DNA from: Methanocellaceae archaeon UBA148 | GTDB taxonomy: Archaea > Halobacteriota > UBA148 | Length of the DNA stretch: 49,882 bases | Direction of reading: 5' to 3' | Assembly (NCBI GenBank): GCA_002495885.1 | Contig: DAHG01000072.1 | Coordinates: 5,196 to 55,077, forward strand | In this document: positions 8,276 to 15,795 of the stretch, one piece after another | Layout: each line of letters opens with the position of its first letter | Position numbering within the stretch: position 1 is the first letter of the stretch | The notes under the pieces: generated by a model | Databases searched by the model: none | The model's input: the letters and a program-made list of their open reading frames with translations, nothing else | What the model was told of the DNA's origin: nothing | Program-made: the position numbers and the translations under genes

Positions 8276-8671
8276 ATGAAGAAAGTACGAGATGTTATGG
8301 TCAAAGGTGTAGTGACAGTCCATTTGGATACATCTGTCAAGGAGCTTGCAGCAGTTCTGATAAAAAACAACGTTTCTGGTGTCGTTGCGGTCGACAGCAC
8401 GGGAGAGACTTGGGGAGTGGTTACTGATATGGATCTGGTAAAGTGCTATGCAGAGGGAAAAACCGACGTAGTTGCTGAGGATATCATGTCGCCTCAAACG
8501 CTTGCTGTGGACCCAGAGATGAGCCTTAAAGATGCGGCAGCTTTCATGCATTCCCACCAAATCCATAGGGCATTCGTGATGTCTGCCAGAAGCGCATACG
8601 TGACCAAAAACATTCCAATCGGCGTTATTTCAGCAACGGATGTGGCTCGTGAGCTGGCCAAGCAGATCTAA
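8276..8671 (+). CDS. CBS-pair domain protein
   Basis: A 131-aa protein made of a single CBS pair: the first CBS runs from VRDVMVKGVVTVHLDTSV to GVVTDMDLVKCY, the second from AEDIMSPQTLAVDPEMSL to GVISATDVARELA. CBS pairs bind adenosine nucleotides such as AMP, ATP or SAM and act as energy or ligand sensors. No catalytic domain is attached, so it probably regulates a partner in trans. It begins 16 bp after the GTPase gene on the same strand and precedes the L15e promoter. Ligand and partner cannot be read from sequence. Confidence 0.85.
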   Translation: MKKVRDVMVKGVVTVHLDTSVKELAAVLIKNNVSGVVAVDSTGETWGVVTDMDLVKCYAEGKTDVVAEDIMSPQTLAVDPEMSLKDAAAFMHSHQIHRAFVMSARSAYVTKNIPIGVISATDVARELAKQI

Positions 8672-8673
8672 CG

Positions 8674-8690
8674 AGAAAACTTTATTAACA
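8674..8690 (+). promoter_or_regulatory. TATA promoter of the exosome superoperon
   Basis: GAAAACTTTATTAACA provides a BRE/TATA-like element about 25-37 bp before the L15e ATG at 8713. It is the most obvious promoter at the head of the 13-gene cluster. Confidence 0.5.
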
Positions 8691-8712
8691 TCGGAGGCAC
8701 ATTGCAAGACCT

Positions 8713-9237
8713 ATGGCAAGATCATTTTATTCATACATAAGGGATGCCTACAAAAGGCCAAAAAAGACGTATGTGGACGAATTGATGTGGCATCGGCTAC
8801 AAGAATGGCGCAGAGAGCCCACCATACAACGAATTGAGCATCCTACTAGGCTGGACCGAGCCAGAGAGCTGGGATACAAAGCCAAGCAGGGCATAATCTT
8901 GGTAAGGACCAAAGTCCGCAGAGGTGGGAGGCGCATATCTCGCTTCACCGGTGGAAGGAGAAGTGCGCGCATGGGTGTGCATAGCATCACGCCGGCTAAA
9001 TCCCTTCAAAGAATTGCCGAAGAGCGTGCGTCACGCAAACACCCCAATTTGGAGGTGTTGAATTCATACTGGGTTGGCGAGGACGGCAAAAGCAAGTGGT
9101 ATGAGGTGATACTTATGGATCGCAGCCATCCGTCCATCCAGAGTGATTCTGAGTTGAATTGGGTTTGCAATCCATCTCACAAAGGGCGTGCCTTCAGGGG
9201 CAAGACATCTTCTGGTAAAAAGAATAAAGGTAAGTAA
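8713..9237 (+). CDS. rpl15e: Ribosomal protein L15e
   Basis: A 174-aa basic large-subunit protein; the N-terminus MARSFYSYIRDAYKRP and the segments HPTRLDRARELGYKAKQG, RVRRGGRR-like VRRGGRRISRF and NPSHKGRAFRGKTS are diagnostic of L15e, which occurs only in archaea and eukaryotes. Length is within the archaeal norm, lengthened slightly by a lysine/glycine-rich tail. It opens the exosome superoperon, as in many euryarchaea. It has its own TATA-like element upstream. Confidence 0.97.
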   Translation: MARSFYSYIRDAYKRPKKTYVDELMWHRLQEWRREPTIQRIEHPTRLDRARELGYKAKQGIILVRTKVRRGGRRISRFTGGRRSARMGVHSITPAKSLQRIAEERASRKHPNLEVLNSYWVGEDGKSKWYEVILMDRSHPSIQSDSELNWVCNPSHKGRAFRGKTSSGKKNKGK

Positions 9238-9261
9238 GTAAATGAATAAGTAAATGAATAA

Positions 9262-9693
9262 ATGATTCATAACATACTGCTTAGAACGTTTGCACATGCC
9301 ACAGAAGATATATCTCGCGTGAAATCCTCTCTAAAATTGTTCTTACCAGAGGGCTGCGAAATTAAGACCGCAATGACGAAAGGTCACTTTGGGAACCCAA
9401 TTACGGTCTTGGAGGCGAATTTAGATCCAAAATGTTCCCAGTTCTTTCTTGCTGTTTTGAGAAACTTACCCAAAACCGAACTGTTACAGTTGAAGGATGA
9501 ACTAAAACGACACATTGATGATGACTGCAATTTTTATATCAGATTTGGTAAGCAGGCAGCATACGGGGGTGATGTCAGGCTGGCTCAAACTGACGACTCA
9601 GTTGTTGCTAAAATGAGAATCATCTCCTATCCGGCTCGTAGGGAAAATGCGATTACGTTCTTGGAGGGACTGTTAGATGCCCAATTATTATGA
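9262..9693 (+). CDS. Exosome-operon RNA-binding protein (COG1325/DUF54)
   Basis: A 143-aa protein of the COG1325 family, predicted RNA-binding dimers encoded beside RNase P and exosome genes in archaea. It starts MIHNILLRTFAHATED and contains the family signature FGKQAAYGGDVRLAQTDDSVVAKMRI. It starts 24 bp after L15e and its end overlaps the Rpp30 start by 17 bp, so translation is probably coupled. Biochemical function is not established for the family. Confidence 0.85.
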   Translation: MIHNILLRTFAHATEDISRVKSSLKLFLPEGCEIKTAMTKGHFGNPITVLEANLDPKCSQFFLAVLRNLPKTELLQLKDELKRHIDDDCNFYIRFGKQAAYGGDVRLAQTDDSVVAKMRIISYPARRENAITFLEGLLDAQLL

Positions 9694-10345
9694 TCTCAAT
9701 GTGCATTCGTCTCCTGAATGTGAGGACCCACCTGAACGGTTGATTTCAGTGGCGAAAAGATGTGGTTATACTGCCATTGCCATCACAAATCATTCGAATT
9801 TATGGGGTGAAGTCACTGGTGAGGGGGTCATTAGTGGTATTGAAATCGTGGCTGATAAAATCTCAGGGTTAAAGAAAAAGATTGAGATTTATCGCCCCAA
9901 GGTGGATGTTTTGCTCGTTCATGGGGGCGATCCAAAGATCAATAGGGCTGCTGTTGAAAACTCAGAGGTAGACATCCTTGCGCACCCCTCCCATTATTTC
10001 AACCATGTACTAGCTAAATTTGCTGCTGAGAACGAAGTTGCCATTGAGTTCAATCTTGATGAGATCATATACACAAGAGGCGTCCCTAGGGTAAGGGCAC
10101 TTTCTGCTTTTCAAAGAAATCTGAAGATTGCAAGAAAGTTTGACGTTTCAATGACAATAACCAGTGGTGCCAGGTCCCAATACGACCTAAGGGCGCCGAG
10201 GGAGTTGATTGCATTGGCTGGTTTGTTCGGTATGAGCGAGAGTGAGGCAGTTGGGGCGCTCAGCGAGACGCCATGGAACATCGTCACGCGCAATCGTAAA
10301 AAAAAGCGGCCTGGATATGTGATGGATGGCGTGGAGTTATTATGA
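9677..10345 (+). CDS. rnp3: RNase P protein component 3 (Rpp30)
   Basis: A 222-aa TIM-barrel-like subunit of archaeal RNase P, which matures tRNA 5' ends. The N-terminus MPNYYDLNVHSSPE, the AIAITNHSN segment, LLVHGGDPKINRAAVE and DILAHPSHYFNHVLAKFAAENEVAIEFNL match Rpp30. It overlaps the preceding gene by 17 bp and the following Pop5 gene by 4 bp (ATGA). Rpp30 and Pop5 form a heterodimeric module in archaeal RNase P, in keeping with this gene pair. Confidence 0.95.
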   Translation: MPNYYDLNVHSSPECEDPPERLISVAKRCGYTAIAITNHSNLWGEVTGEGVISGIEIVADKISGLKKKIEIYRPKVDVLLVHGGDPKINRAAVENSEVDILAHPSHYFNHVLAKFAAENEVAIEFNLDEIIYTRGVPRVRALSAFQRNLKIARKFDVSMTITSGARSQYDLRAPRELIALAGLFGMSESEAVGALSETPWNIVTRNRKKKRPGYVMDGVELL

Positions 10346-10701
10346 AAAATATACCCTCCTCAATGCGTGAAAGAAAAAGGTACATCGCGTTCGAGGTTCT
10401 GTCGGCTGAAAAAATAGATCGTAGTGAGCTGATCAGTGAACTATGGTCCTCTGCATCATCGCTTCTGGGAGACGTTGGCGCCAACTCATGCAATTTATGG
10501 GTGCTCGACTTTGACGGGAGGAGAGGCATCCTGAGATGTGCTCATGATAGGACTGCCATGGTAAGAGCGGCACTTGCGACAATCAATCGTGTTCATGGGA
10601 CAAGAGTGGGAATTCGTGTCCTGGGAACCTCAGGAACCGTGAAAAGCGTAACAGAAAAGTTTATGCGACAAGTGGACTATTCTAAGGACACCATAAATTA
10701 A
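10342..10701 (+). CDS. rnp2: RNase P protein component 2 (Pop5)
   Basis: A 119-aa Pop5-family protein, partner of Rpp30 in archaeal RNase P. Typical features are RKRYIAFEVLSAE near the start, the central GRRGILRCAHDRTAMVRAAL segment and GIRVLGTSGTVKSVTEKF near the end. It overlaps rnp3 by ATGA. A 71-bp gap with a TATA-like AACTATTTATGG separates it from psmA, so a secondary promoter may act there. Confidence 0.94.
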   Translation: MKNIPSSMRERKRYIAFEVLSAEKIDRSELISELWSSASSLLGDVGANSCNLWVLDFDGRRGILRCAHDRTAMVRAALATINRVHGTRVGIRVLGTSGTVKSVTEKFMRQVDYSKDTIN

Positions 10702-10772
10702 TCTAATATGTGGTAAAACTATTTATGGAAAGTTGATGTAGGGTGGTAAGTATTTATGAAAGGTGATGCATT

Positions 10773-11513
10773 ATGATGGGGCCAGTACAAATGGCTTATG
10801 ACAGGGCTATAACGGTTTTCAGTCCGGATGGGCGATTGTTCCAAGTGGAATATGCAAGGGAAGCTGTGAAAAGAGGAACAACTGCGGTCGGTATAAAGGC
10901 AAAAGACGGAGTTGTCCTCCTGGTGGATAAAAGAATTACTAGCAGGCTGCTTGAGCCGCCATCTGTAGAGAAGATATTTCAGATAGATGATCACATAGGT
11001 GCGGCTGCATCCGGTCTGGTGGCAGACGCCAGGATACTGATCGATAGAGGGCGTGTAGAGGCTCAGATAAACAGGGTGGTTTATGATGAATCAATCGGTG
11101 TGGCGACTCTGGCCAAGAAACTTTGTGACCATATGCAATCTTATACCCAGTTTGGTGGCGTCAGACCCTATGGAACTGCACTGCTCATAGCAGGCGTCAA
11201 TGGCGATTCTATCTCCCTTTTCGAGACGGATCCGTCTGGCACATTACTGGAGTACAAGGCGACTGGTATAGGGGATGGAAGGAACACCGCCGTAGAGGTT
11301 TTCGAGGAGCAATATAAGGATGATCTTGACCTCGACGAGGCCATACTATTGGGGCTTGAAGCATTATACAAGGCGACAGAAGGAAAAATCGATGCGCAGA
11401 CGGTAGAAGTCGGTATCATTGAATCCAAGATCAAGCTGTTCAAAAAATTGACGCTGGAAGAGGTTCAGGGTTATGTCCAGCAAATTCTCGACCGTCATGT
11501 CTCTAAAAAATAG
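10773..11513 (+). CDS. psmA: Proteasome alpha subunit
   Basis: A 246-aa alpha subunit of the 20S proteasome, forming the outer rings that gate the proteolytic chamber. The signature YDRAITVFSPDGRLFQVEYA with the alpha-specific N-terminal helix is at residues 9-28, followed by KRGTTAVGIKAKDGVVL and GVRPYGTALLIAGV. The catalytic N-terminal Thr of beta subunits is absent, as expected. Start ATG 10773 (or ATG 10776) follows AAAGGTGAT. The beta subunit gene is not in the window. Placement inside the exosome superoperon is the usual archaeal arrangement. Confidence 0.97.
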   Translation: MMGPVQMAYDRAITVFSPDGRLFQVEYAREAVKRGTTAVGIKAKDGVVLLVDKRITSRLLEPPSVEKIFQIDDHIGAAASGLVADARILIDRGRVEAQINRVVYDESIGVATLAKKLCDHMQSYTQFGGVRPYGTALLIAGVNGDSISLFETDPSGTLLEYKATGIGDGRNTAVEVFEEQYKDDLDLDEAILLGLEALYKATEGKIDAQTVEVGIIESKIKLFKKLTLEEVQGYVQQILDRHVSKK

Positions 11514-11522
11514 GCGGTTTTA

Positions 11523-12224
11523 ATGGTCACCCTTGATGAAGCCGTAGTTGCTAGATATAAAACTCATGGATTTCATTTCGAAATTTTAGTCGATCCGGAG
11601 GCAGCATTGGCGTTGAAAAGAGGCGAAGACGTGAATATCGAGAAAATATTGGCTGTAGAGGATATATTCGAGGATGCATCAGCCGGAGATCGAGTTGCAG
11701 ATGATAGGCTTATGACGGCCTTCGGGACAATCGAGGTGTACGCGATCTCCAAGGAGATAATATCGCATGGAGAGATCCAGCTAACATCTGAGCAAAGGAA
11801 ACTGATGCAAGAAAATAAACGCAAGCGGGTGATAGATACCATAGCTAGGAATGCGTTTAACCCGCAAACGCGCGCTCCGCATCCCCCATCCAGAATAGAA
11901 AAAGCTATGGAGGAGGCGGGCATCCGTATCGATCCATTCAAGAGCGACGATGAAATGGTCAGCGAGGTTATGAAAAAAATCAGGCCGATAATACCCATTC
12001 GTTTCGATGAGGTGAATATAGCGGTCAAGATTCCTGCTGAATACGCTGGCAAATCCTATGGTACAGTTCAGGGCTTTGGACAATTGGTGAAGGAAGAATG
12101 GCAAAGTGACGGGTCATGGGTAGCGATAATAAAAATTCCGGCTGGCATACAGAGCGAGTTCTACGACTTGGTGAACAATCTCACAAAGGGTAATGCCGAG
12201 ACTAAATTGATGAGGCAAGCATGA
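11523..12224 (+). CDS. Ribosome maturation factor SBDS/Sdo1
   Basis: A 233-aa archaeal SBDS orthologue. In eukaryotes SBDS works with an EF-2-like GTPase to release eIF6 from the 60S subunit; archaeal copies are presumed to act likewise. The N-terminal FYSH domain carries VARYKTHGFHFEILVDPE and a second segment has RKRVIDTIARNAFNPQTRAPHPPSRIEKAMEEAG, both diagnostic, followed by a ferredoxin-like C-terminal domain. It begins 9 bp after psmA and overlaps rrp4 by 4 bp. Confidence 0.95.
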   Translation: MVTLDEAVVARYKTHGFHFEILVDPEAALALKRGEDVNIEKILAVEDIFEDASAGDRVADDRLMTAFGTIEVYAISKEIISHGEIQLTSEQRKLMQENKRKRVIDTIARNAFNPQTRAPHPPSRIEKAMEEAGIRIDPFKSDDEMVSEVMKKIRPIIPIRFDEVNIAVKIPAEYAGKSYGTVQGFGQLVKEEWQSDGSWVAIIKIPAGIQSEFYDLVNNLTKGNAETKLMRQA

Positions 12225-12877
12225 AACTGGTTATTCCTGGTGACCTACTTTCTGACGATATCAAGCGGGCGGGGGAGGGCACATATGTTGCAAGCGGAGA
12301 GGTATATGCATCGGTGTATGGGATATTAGACAAAAAAGAGCTCAGGGTTATCCCCCTATCCGGCAAGTATATGCCACATACTGGCGATAATGTGATAGGG
12401 AAAGTGATTGACATCAGCTTTTCAAACTGGATCATCGACATCAATTCGCCATATGAAGCGCTTCTGCACATATCAGAGCATCCGGATCGAATATATCCAT
12501 TTGATATGAGTCAATATCTTGATATAGGTGATTTGTTCATTGCAAAGGTAAAAGATGTAGATGCTACCATGAGGGTAGAACTCACGGTGGAAGCGTTCAA
12601 TCCACTACGAAGTGGTAGGATAATCCAGATATCTCATACCCGAATACCTCGGGTGATAGGTCGAGGGGGCTCCATGATTAATTTGCTAAAAAAGGAGCTG
12701 GATTGTAACATATTTGTCGGTCAAAACGGTCGTATTTGGGTCAATGGTAAAGAGGATGATACAGATCTAGCTATCCAGACTTTGTTAAAAATAGAGCAAG
12801 ATTCGCATACGCTTGGACTAACAGACCTAGTTAGGGACATGATAAAGACCGCAAAAAGAGAAAGGAAGGGGAAATAG
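12221..12877 (+). CDS. rrp4: Exosome RNA-binding cap subunit Rrp4
   Basis: A 218-aa cap protein of the archaeal exosome, binding RNA and feeding it to the Rrp41/Rrp42 ring. Domain order is N-terminal domain (residues 1-50), S1 domain (about 52-128, VIGKVIDISFSNWIIDIN) and KH domain (about 130-200, RIPRVIGRGGSMINLLKKE with a GRGG loop). It overlaps SBDS by ATGA and sits directly before rrp41. The alternative cap Csl4 is not encoded in the window. Confidence 0.96.
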   Translation: MKLVIPGDLLSDDIKRAGEGTYVASGEVYASVYGILDKKELRVIPLSGKYMPHTGDNVIGKVIDISFSNWIIDINSPYEALLHISEHPDRIYPFDMSQYLDIGDLFIAKVKDVDATMRVELTVEAFNPLRSGRIIQISHTRIPRVIGRGGSMINLLKKELDCNIFVGQNGRIWVNGKEDDTDLAIQTLLKIEQDSHTLGLTDLVRDMIKTAKRERKGK

Positions 12878-12880
12878 AAT

Positions 12881-13603
12881 ATGAGTGATAAACCCAACAA
12901 ACTTATAGAAAACGGAAAAAGGCTCGATGGAAGAAATTTAGACGAGCTTAGGCCTATCAAGATGGAGGTAGGCGTTCTAAAGCGAGCAGACGGCTCTTGT
13001 TATATGGAACTTGGTGGAAATAAGGCAATTGCCGCAGTATATGGGCCCAGGGAAGTTCATCCACGCCATCTTCAGGAAGCTACTCAGGTGATAATTCGCT
13101 ATCGATATGATATGGCATCTTTCTCTGTGAAAGAGAGGAAAAGGCCTGGACCAGACAGAAGGTCTATAGAAATATCCAAGGTGAGCAGAGAAGCTCTAGC
13201 CCCGGTCATCCTGAAAGAATATTTTCCTAGGTCGGTCATAGACATCTTTGTGGAAATACTGCAAGCAGATGCAGGTACGCGGACCGTGGGAATCAATGCC
13301 TCATCAGTTGCATTGGCAGATGCCGGCATTCCCATGCGAGGTATCGTATCTTCCTGCGCTGTCGGGAAAGTAGACGGAGAGATCGTTCTCGATTTGACAG
13401 GTCAAGAAGACAATTATGGAGATGCAGATATGCCGATTGCGATGACACAGGATGGTAAGATCACTCTATTGCAAATGGATGGTAACTTGACTAAAGAAGA
13501 ATTTGCACGGGCAATTGAGTTGGCTAAAAAAGGCTGCAAACAGATATACGAAGTGCAGCGAAGTGCACTGATTTCAAAATACGAAGGTGTTAGTAATGTC
13601 TGA
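12881..13603 (+). CDS. rrp41: Exosome exonuclease subunit Rrp41
   Basis: A 240-aa RNase PH-like subunit and the catalytic member of the archaeal exosome hexamer, degrading RNA phosphorolytically from 3' ends. Visible are NGKRLDGRNLDELRP near the start, the phosphate-binding arginine region KERKRPGPDRRS and the catalytic acidic segment DLTGQEDNYGDADMPIAMT. It starts three bases after rrp4 stops and overlaps rrp42 by 8 bp. Confidence 0.97.
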   Translation: MSDKPNKLIENGKRLDGRNLDELRPIKMEVGVLKRADGSCYMELGGNKAIAAVYGPREVHPRHLQEATQVIIRYRYDMASFSVKERKRPGPDRRSIEISKVSREALAPVILKEYFPRSVIDIFVEILQADAGTRTVGINASSVALADAGIPMRGIVSSCAVGKVDGEIVLDLTGQEDNYGDADMPIAMTQDGKITLLQMDGNLTKEEFARAIELAKKGCKQIYEVQRSALISKYEGVSNV

Positions 13604-14414
13604 GGATATCATTGCAGAGATTAAGAGAGATTATATCTACAATCTTGCAAAGAAGGGTAAGCGAGTGGATGGGAGAGCATTTGATGAATATCGCTCAATA
13701 GAGGTTGAGACTAGGCTTATAAATAACGCAGAAGGCTCAGCAAAAGTCAAAATCGGGAATACCCAGGTCGTCGTGGGCGTAAAGATACAGCCGGGAAAGC
13801 CGTTTCCAGATACACCAGGTCAAGGCGCAATCATCACGAATGCTGAGTTCGCTCCGATCGCATCGCCATCTTTCGAGCCGGGTCCTCCGGATGAGAACGC
13901 TACAGAATTGGCAAGAGTTGTAGATCGCGGTGTGAGAGAATCTGGTGCGATAGATTTGGCAAAGCTGTGCATTACTGAGGGCGAGAATATTTGGATGGTC
14001 TTCATTGATGTCTACGTGCTTGACCATGATGGAAATCTTGTGGATGCATCGGCATTGGGTGCTATTGCTGCTTTGTTAACTACAAAGCTTCCAAATGTGA
14101 GATACGGGTTAGGTACGGAAGATGTTCCGTTACCAATAAGTGATCTTCCTGTCGCCATCACAGCTGCGGATATAGACGGGGAAATCCTACTCGACCCGAG
14201 TTTGGATGAAGAATTAATCGCATCCACTTTGATCACGATCATAACAGGCAAAGACGGCTCCTTAGCTGGAATACAAAAAAGCGGAATGGGGCCTCTAACA
14301 TTTGATCAGATCTTTCATATTACAGACCTTGCGTATAAAAGGGCAAAAGATATAAGGGAGAAATACTTGGAGATAGTTGATGACCAGATCGGGGAAGAAG
14401 GGAAAAAAGACTAG
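13596..14414 (+). CDS. rrp42: Exosome subunit Rrp42
   Basis: A 272-aa RNase PH-fold partner of Rrp41. ATG 13596 (MSEDIIAEIKRDYIYNL) is taken over GTG 13587 because it gives the family's usual N-terminus. Segments KGKRVDGRAFDEYR and ANATEL-like DENATELARVVDRGVRESGAIDL are typical. Rrp42 lacks its own catalytic site but completes the RNA-binding surface of each Rrp41-Rrp42 dimer. It overlaps rrp41 by 8 bp and the L37Ae frame by 35 bp. Confidence 0.96.
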   Translation: MSEDIIAEIKRDYIYNLAKKGKRVDGRAFDEYRSIEVETRLINNAEGSAKVKIGNTQVVVGVKIQPGKPFPDTPGQGAIITNAEFAPIASPSFEPGPPDENATELARVVDRGVRESGAIDLAKLCITEGENIWMVFIDVYVLDHDGNLVDASALGAIAALLTTKLPNVRYGLGTEDVPLPISDLPVAITAADIDGEILLDPSLDEELIASTLITIITGKDGSLAGIQKSGMGPLTFDQIFHITDLAYKRAKDIREKYLEIVDDQIGEEGKKD

Positions 14415-14661
14415 ATCTGCAGGGCGTTTTGGGCCTCGATACGGGAGAAAAGTTAGGAAAATGGTAGCAGATATTGAGGATATCATGCATTCGGCGCATG
14501 AATGTCCGCAATGCGGTAGAAAATCTGTCTCTCGGATTGGCACTGGCATTTGGTCTTGTTCGAAATGCAAAAGAACATTTGCTGGAGGCACCTATGTGCC
14601 TCAAACACCTATGGGGAAATCCTTAAACAGGTCCCTGACAAAAGTTGAAGAAGAGGCGTAA
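14380..14661 (+). CDS. rpl37ae: Ribosomal protein L37Ae
   Basis: A 93-aa zinc-ribbon large-subunit protein. GRFGPRYGRKVRKMVADIE is the family hallmark; four cysteines CPQCG and CSKC form the zinc site and TFAGGTYVPQTP follows. ATG 14380 gives MTRSGKKGKKTRSAG, as expected for L37Ae, although a TTG at 14377 is also in frame. The start lies inside rrp42 (35-bp overlap). Confidence 0.95.
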   Translation: MTRSGKKGKKTRSAGRFGPRYGRKVRKMVADIEDIMHSAHECPQCGRKSVSRIGTGIWSCSKCKRTFAGGTYVPQTPMGKSLNRSLTKVEEEA

Positions 14662-14664
14662 CCA

Positions 14665-14802
14665 GTGTCCTACAAATGCGCTAGATGCAAGCGGGAAATA
14701 GAAGTTGACCAGGAGTATGGCGGAATTAGGTGTCCCTATTGTGGACATCGGGTGCTTTTAAAAGAGCGCCCCACAATAATCAAACGAGTTATAGCTAGAT
14801 AG
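14665..14802 (+). CDS. rpoP: RNA polymerase subunit P
   Basis: A 45-aa zinc-ribbon subunit of archaeal RNA polymerase, homologous to Rpb12/RPABC4. Translation from GTG 14665 gives MSYKCARCKREIEVD, then GIRCPYCGHRVLLKERP, with the CxxC...CxxC zinc site, and ends KRVIAR. It starts three bases after L37Ae and ends 5 bp before Pcc1, the canonical order L37Ae-RpoP-Pcc1-prefoldin. Confidence 0.95.
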   Translation: MSYKCARCKREIEVDQEYGGIRCPYCGHRVLLKERPTIIKRVIAR

Positions 14803-14807
14803 ATGAC

Positions 14808-15041
14808 ATGATGCATAGCGAGTTCGAGATTGAATTAAGAGAACATGCAGACATCATTTATAACTCGCTGCTTCCTGAGATAAGAAATATGCCTTCGCAG
14901 AGATCCAATATCAGTTTGGCTCTTGAGGGAGATACGATCAAGCTTCGGGCAGAAGCAGAAGATATAGTATCTCTTAGAGCTTTACTAAATACATGGTTAA
15001 GGTTTATTAAGGTCGCATATGATATGGTTGTGATAAAATGA
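14808..15041 (+). CDS. KEOPS subunit Pcc1
   Basis: A 77-aa protein with the Pcc1 pattern: an N-terminal beta strand (FEIELREHADIIYNSLLPE), a middle strand (ISLALEGDTIKLRAEAEDIVSLRALLNTWLRFI) and a short hydrophobic end. Pcc1 is the dimerisation subunit of the KEOPS complex that makes the tRNA modification t6A with Kae1 and Bud32. Its place between rpoP and prefoldin beta is typical. It overlaps the prefoldin gene by 4 bp. The other KEOPS genes are not in the window. Confidence 0.88.
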   Translation: MMHSEFEIELREHADIIYNSLLPEIRNMPSQRSNISLALEGDTIKLRAEAEDIVSLRALLNTWLRFIKVAYDMVVIK

Positions 15042-15403
15042 GTAACGAATTACCTCAGCAGGTCCAACATCAATTGGCACAATTGCAACAAGCACAGCAG
15101 CAAGCTCAGGCTATTTTTGGGCAGAAAACCCAGTTAGAGATGATGCTTCGCGATACAGAGCGAGCGTTAGAGGAGCTGGAGAAGTTGGACGATAAGGCAG
15201 CGATCTATAAGATCATCGGTGAACTGCTCATTAAATCGGAAAAAAGTGCAACTAAAGTGGAATTGGCAGAGAAAAAAGAGACCCTTGATCTACGGCTAAA
15301 AACTCTGGAAAGGCAAGAGAAGCGAATTCAAAAGAGATTCCAAGAATTACAGGAGCAGTTGCTACCATTGTTGCGCAAAGAAGGCGAGAAGGGAGCAGGT
15401 TGA
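15038..15403 (+). CDS. pfdB: Prefoldin beta subunit
   Basis: A 121-aa coiled-coil protein with two long helices flanking a beta hairpin (KAAIYKIIGELLIKSEKSAT). Archaeal prefoldin is an alpha2-beta4 jellyfish-shaped chaperone that hands unfolded proteins to the thermosome. The glutamine-rich N-terminal helix (QQVQHQLAQLQQAQQQAQA) is usual for beta subunits. It is the last gene of the exosome superoperon here; the alpha subunit is elsewhere. Confidence 0.94.
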   Translation: MSNELPQQVQHQLAQLQQAQQQAQAIFGQKTQLEMMLRDTERALEELEKLDDKAAIYKIIGELLIKSEKSATKVELAEKKETLDLRLKTLERQEKRIQKRFQELQEQLLPLLRKEGEKGAG

Positions 15404-15795
15404 GGATTACATTATATTATTTAGTCCCCGATCGAATAGGAGCCGTACTCGTTCTTGATAAAAATTGATAGCTGTGCTTACTGATTGTACTTTGGGTTTG
15501 TGCGGTGCAGGCTGGAAAACCAGCAGGCGAAATCAAGGAGCCAGAATAATATTTGTTGGAACAAATCCGTCGGATAGCAATCCTACCTTTGGAGAGAACT
15601 GATCATTTTCTTACAGGTAGATATAGGTGGATATATATCGTATCGTAAAATGTCCGACAAAGGGTGGAAAGAAACCACTAACTTGTAAAAAATTCCGAGG
15701 ATGAAATTAAGCTTATCGGTCTCCAGTCGGAAGATGTCCGATCAAGTATGAATCCGAAATCAGCCACTTTAAGAATCTGAAAGAACTAGTTGATT
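15404..15795. other. 392-bp intergenic region between convergent genes
   Basis: No open frame longer than about 40 codons has coding character. Several short inverted repeats occur, the clearest being GCTGG-AAAA-CCAGC (about 15511-15524). It lies downstream of prefoldin beta on one side and of the isopropylmalate synthase on the other. It may hold 3' UTRs or an unrecognised small RNA; it does not match the consensus of RNase P RNA or SRP RNA as far as I can see. Confidence 0.5.

Noticed and set aside
15404..15795. RNase P RNA, SRP RNA or a decayed gene in the spacer
   Set aside because: I could not find the conserved RNase P core or SRP loop motifs, and no frame joins into a recognisable protein.
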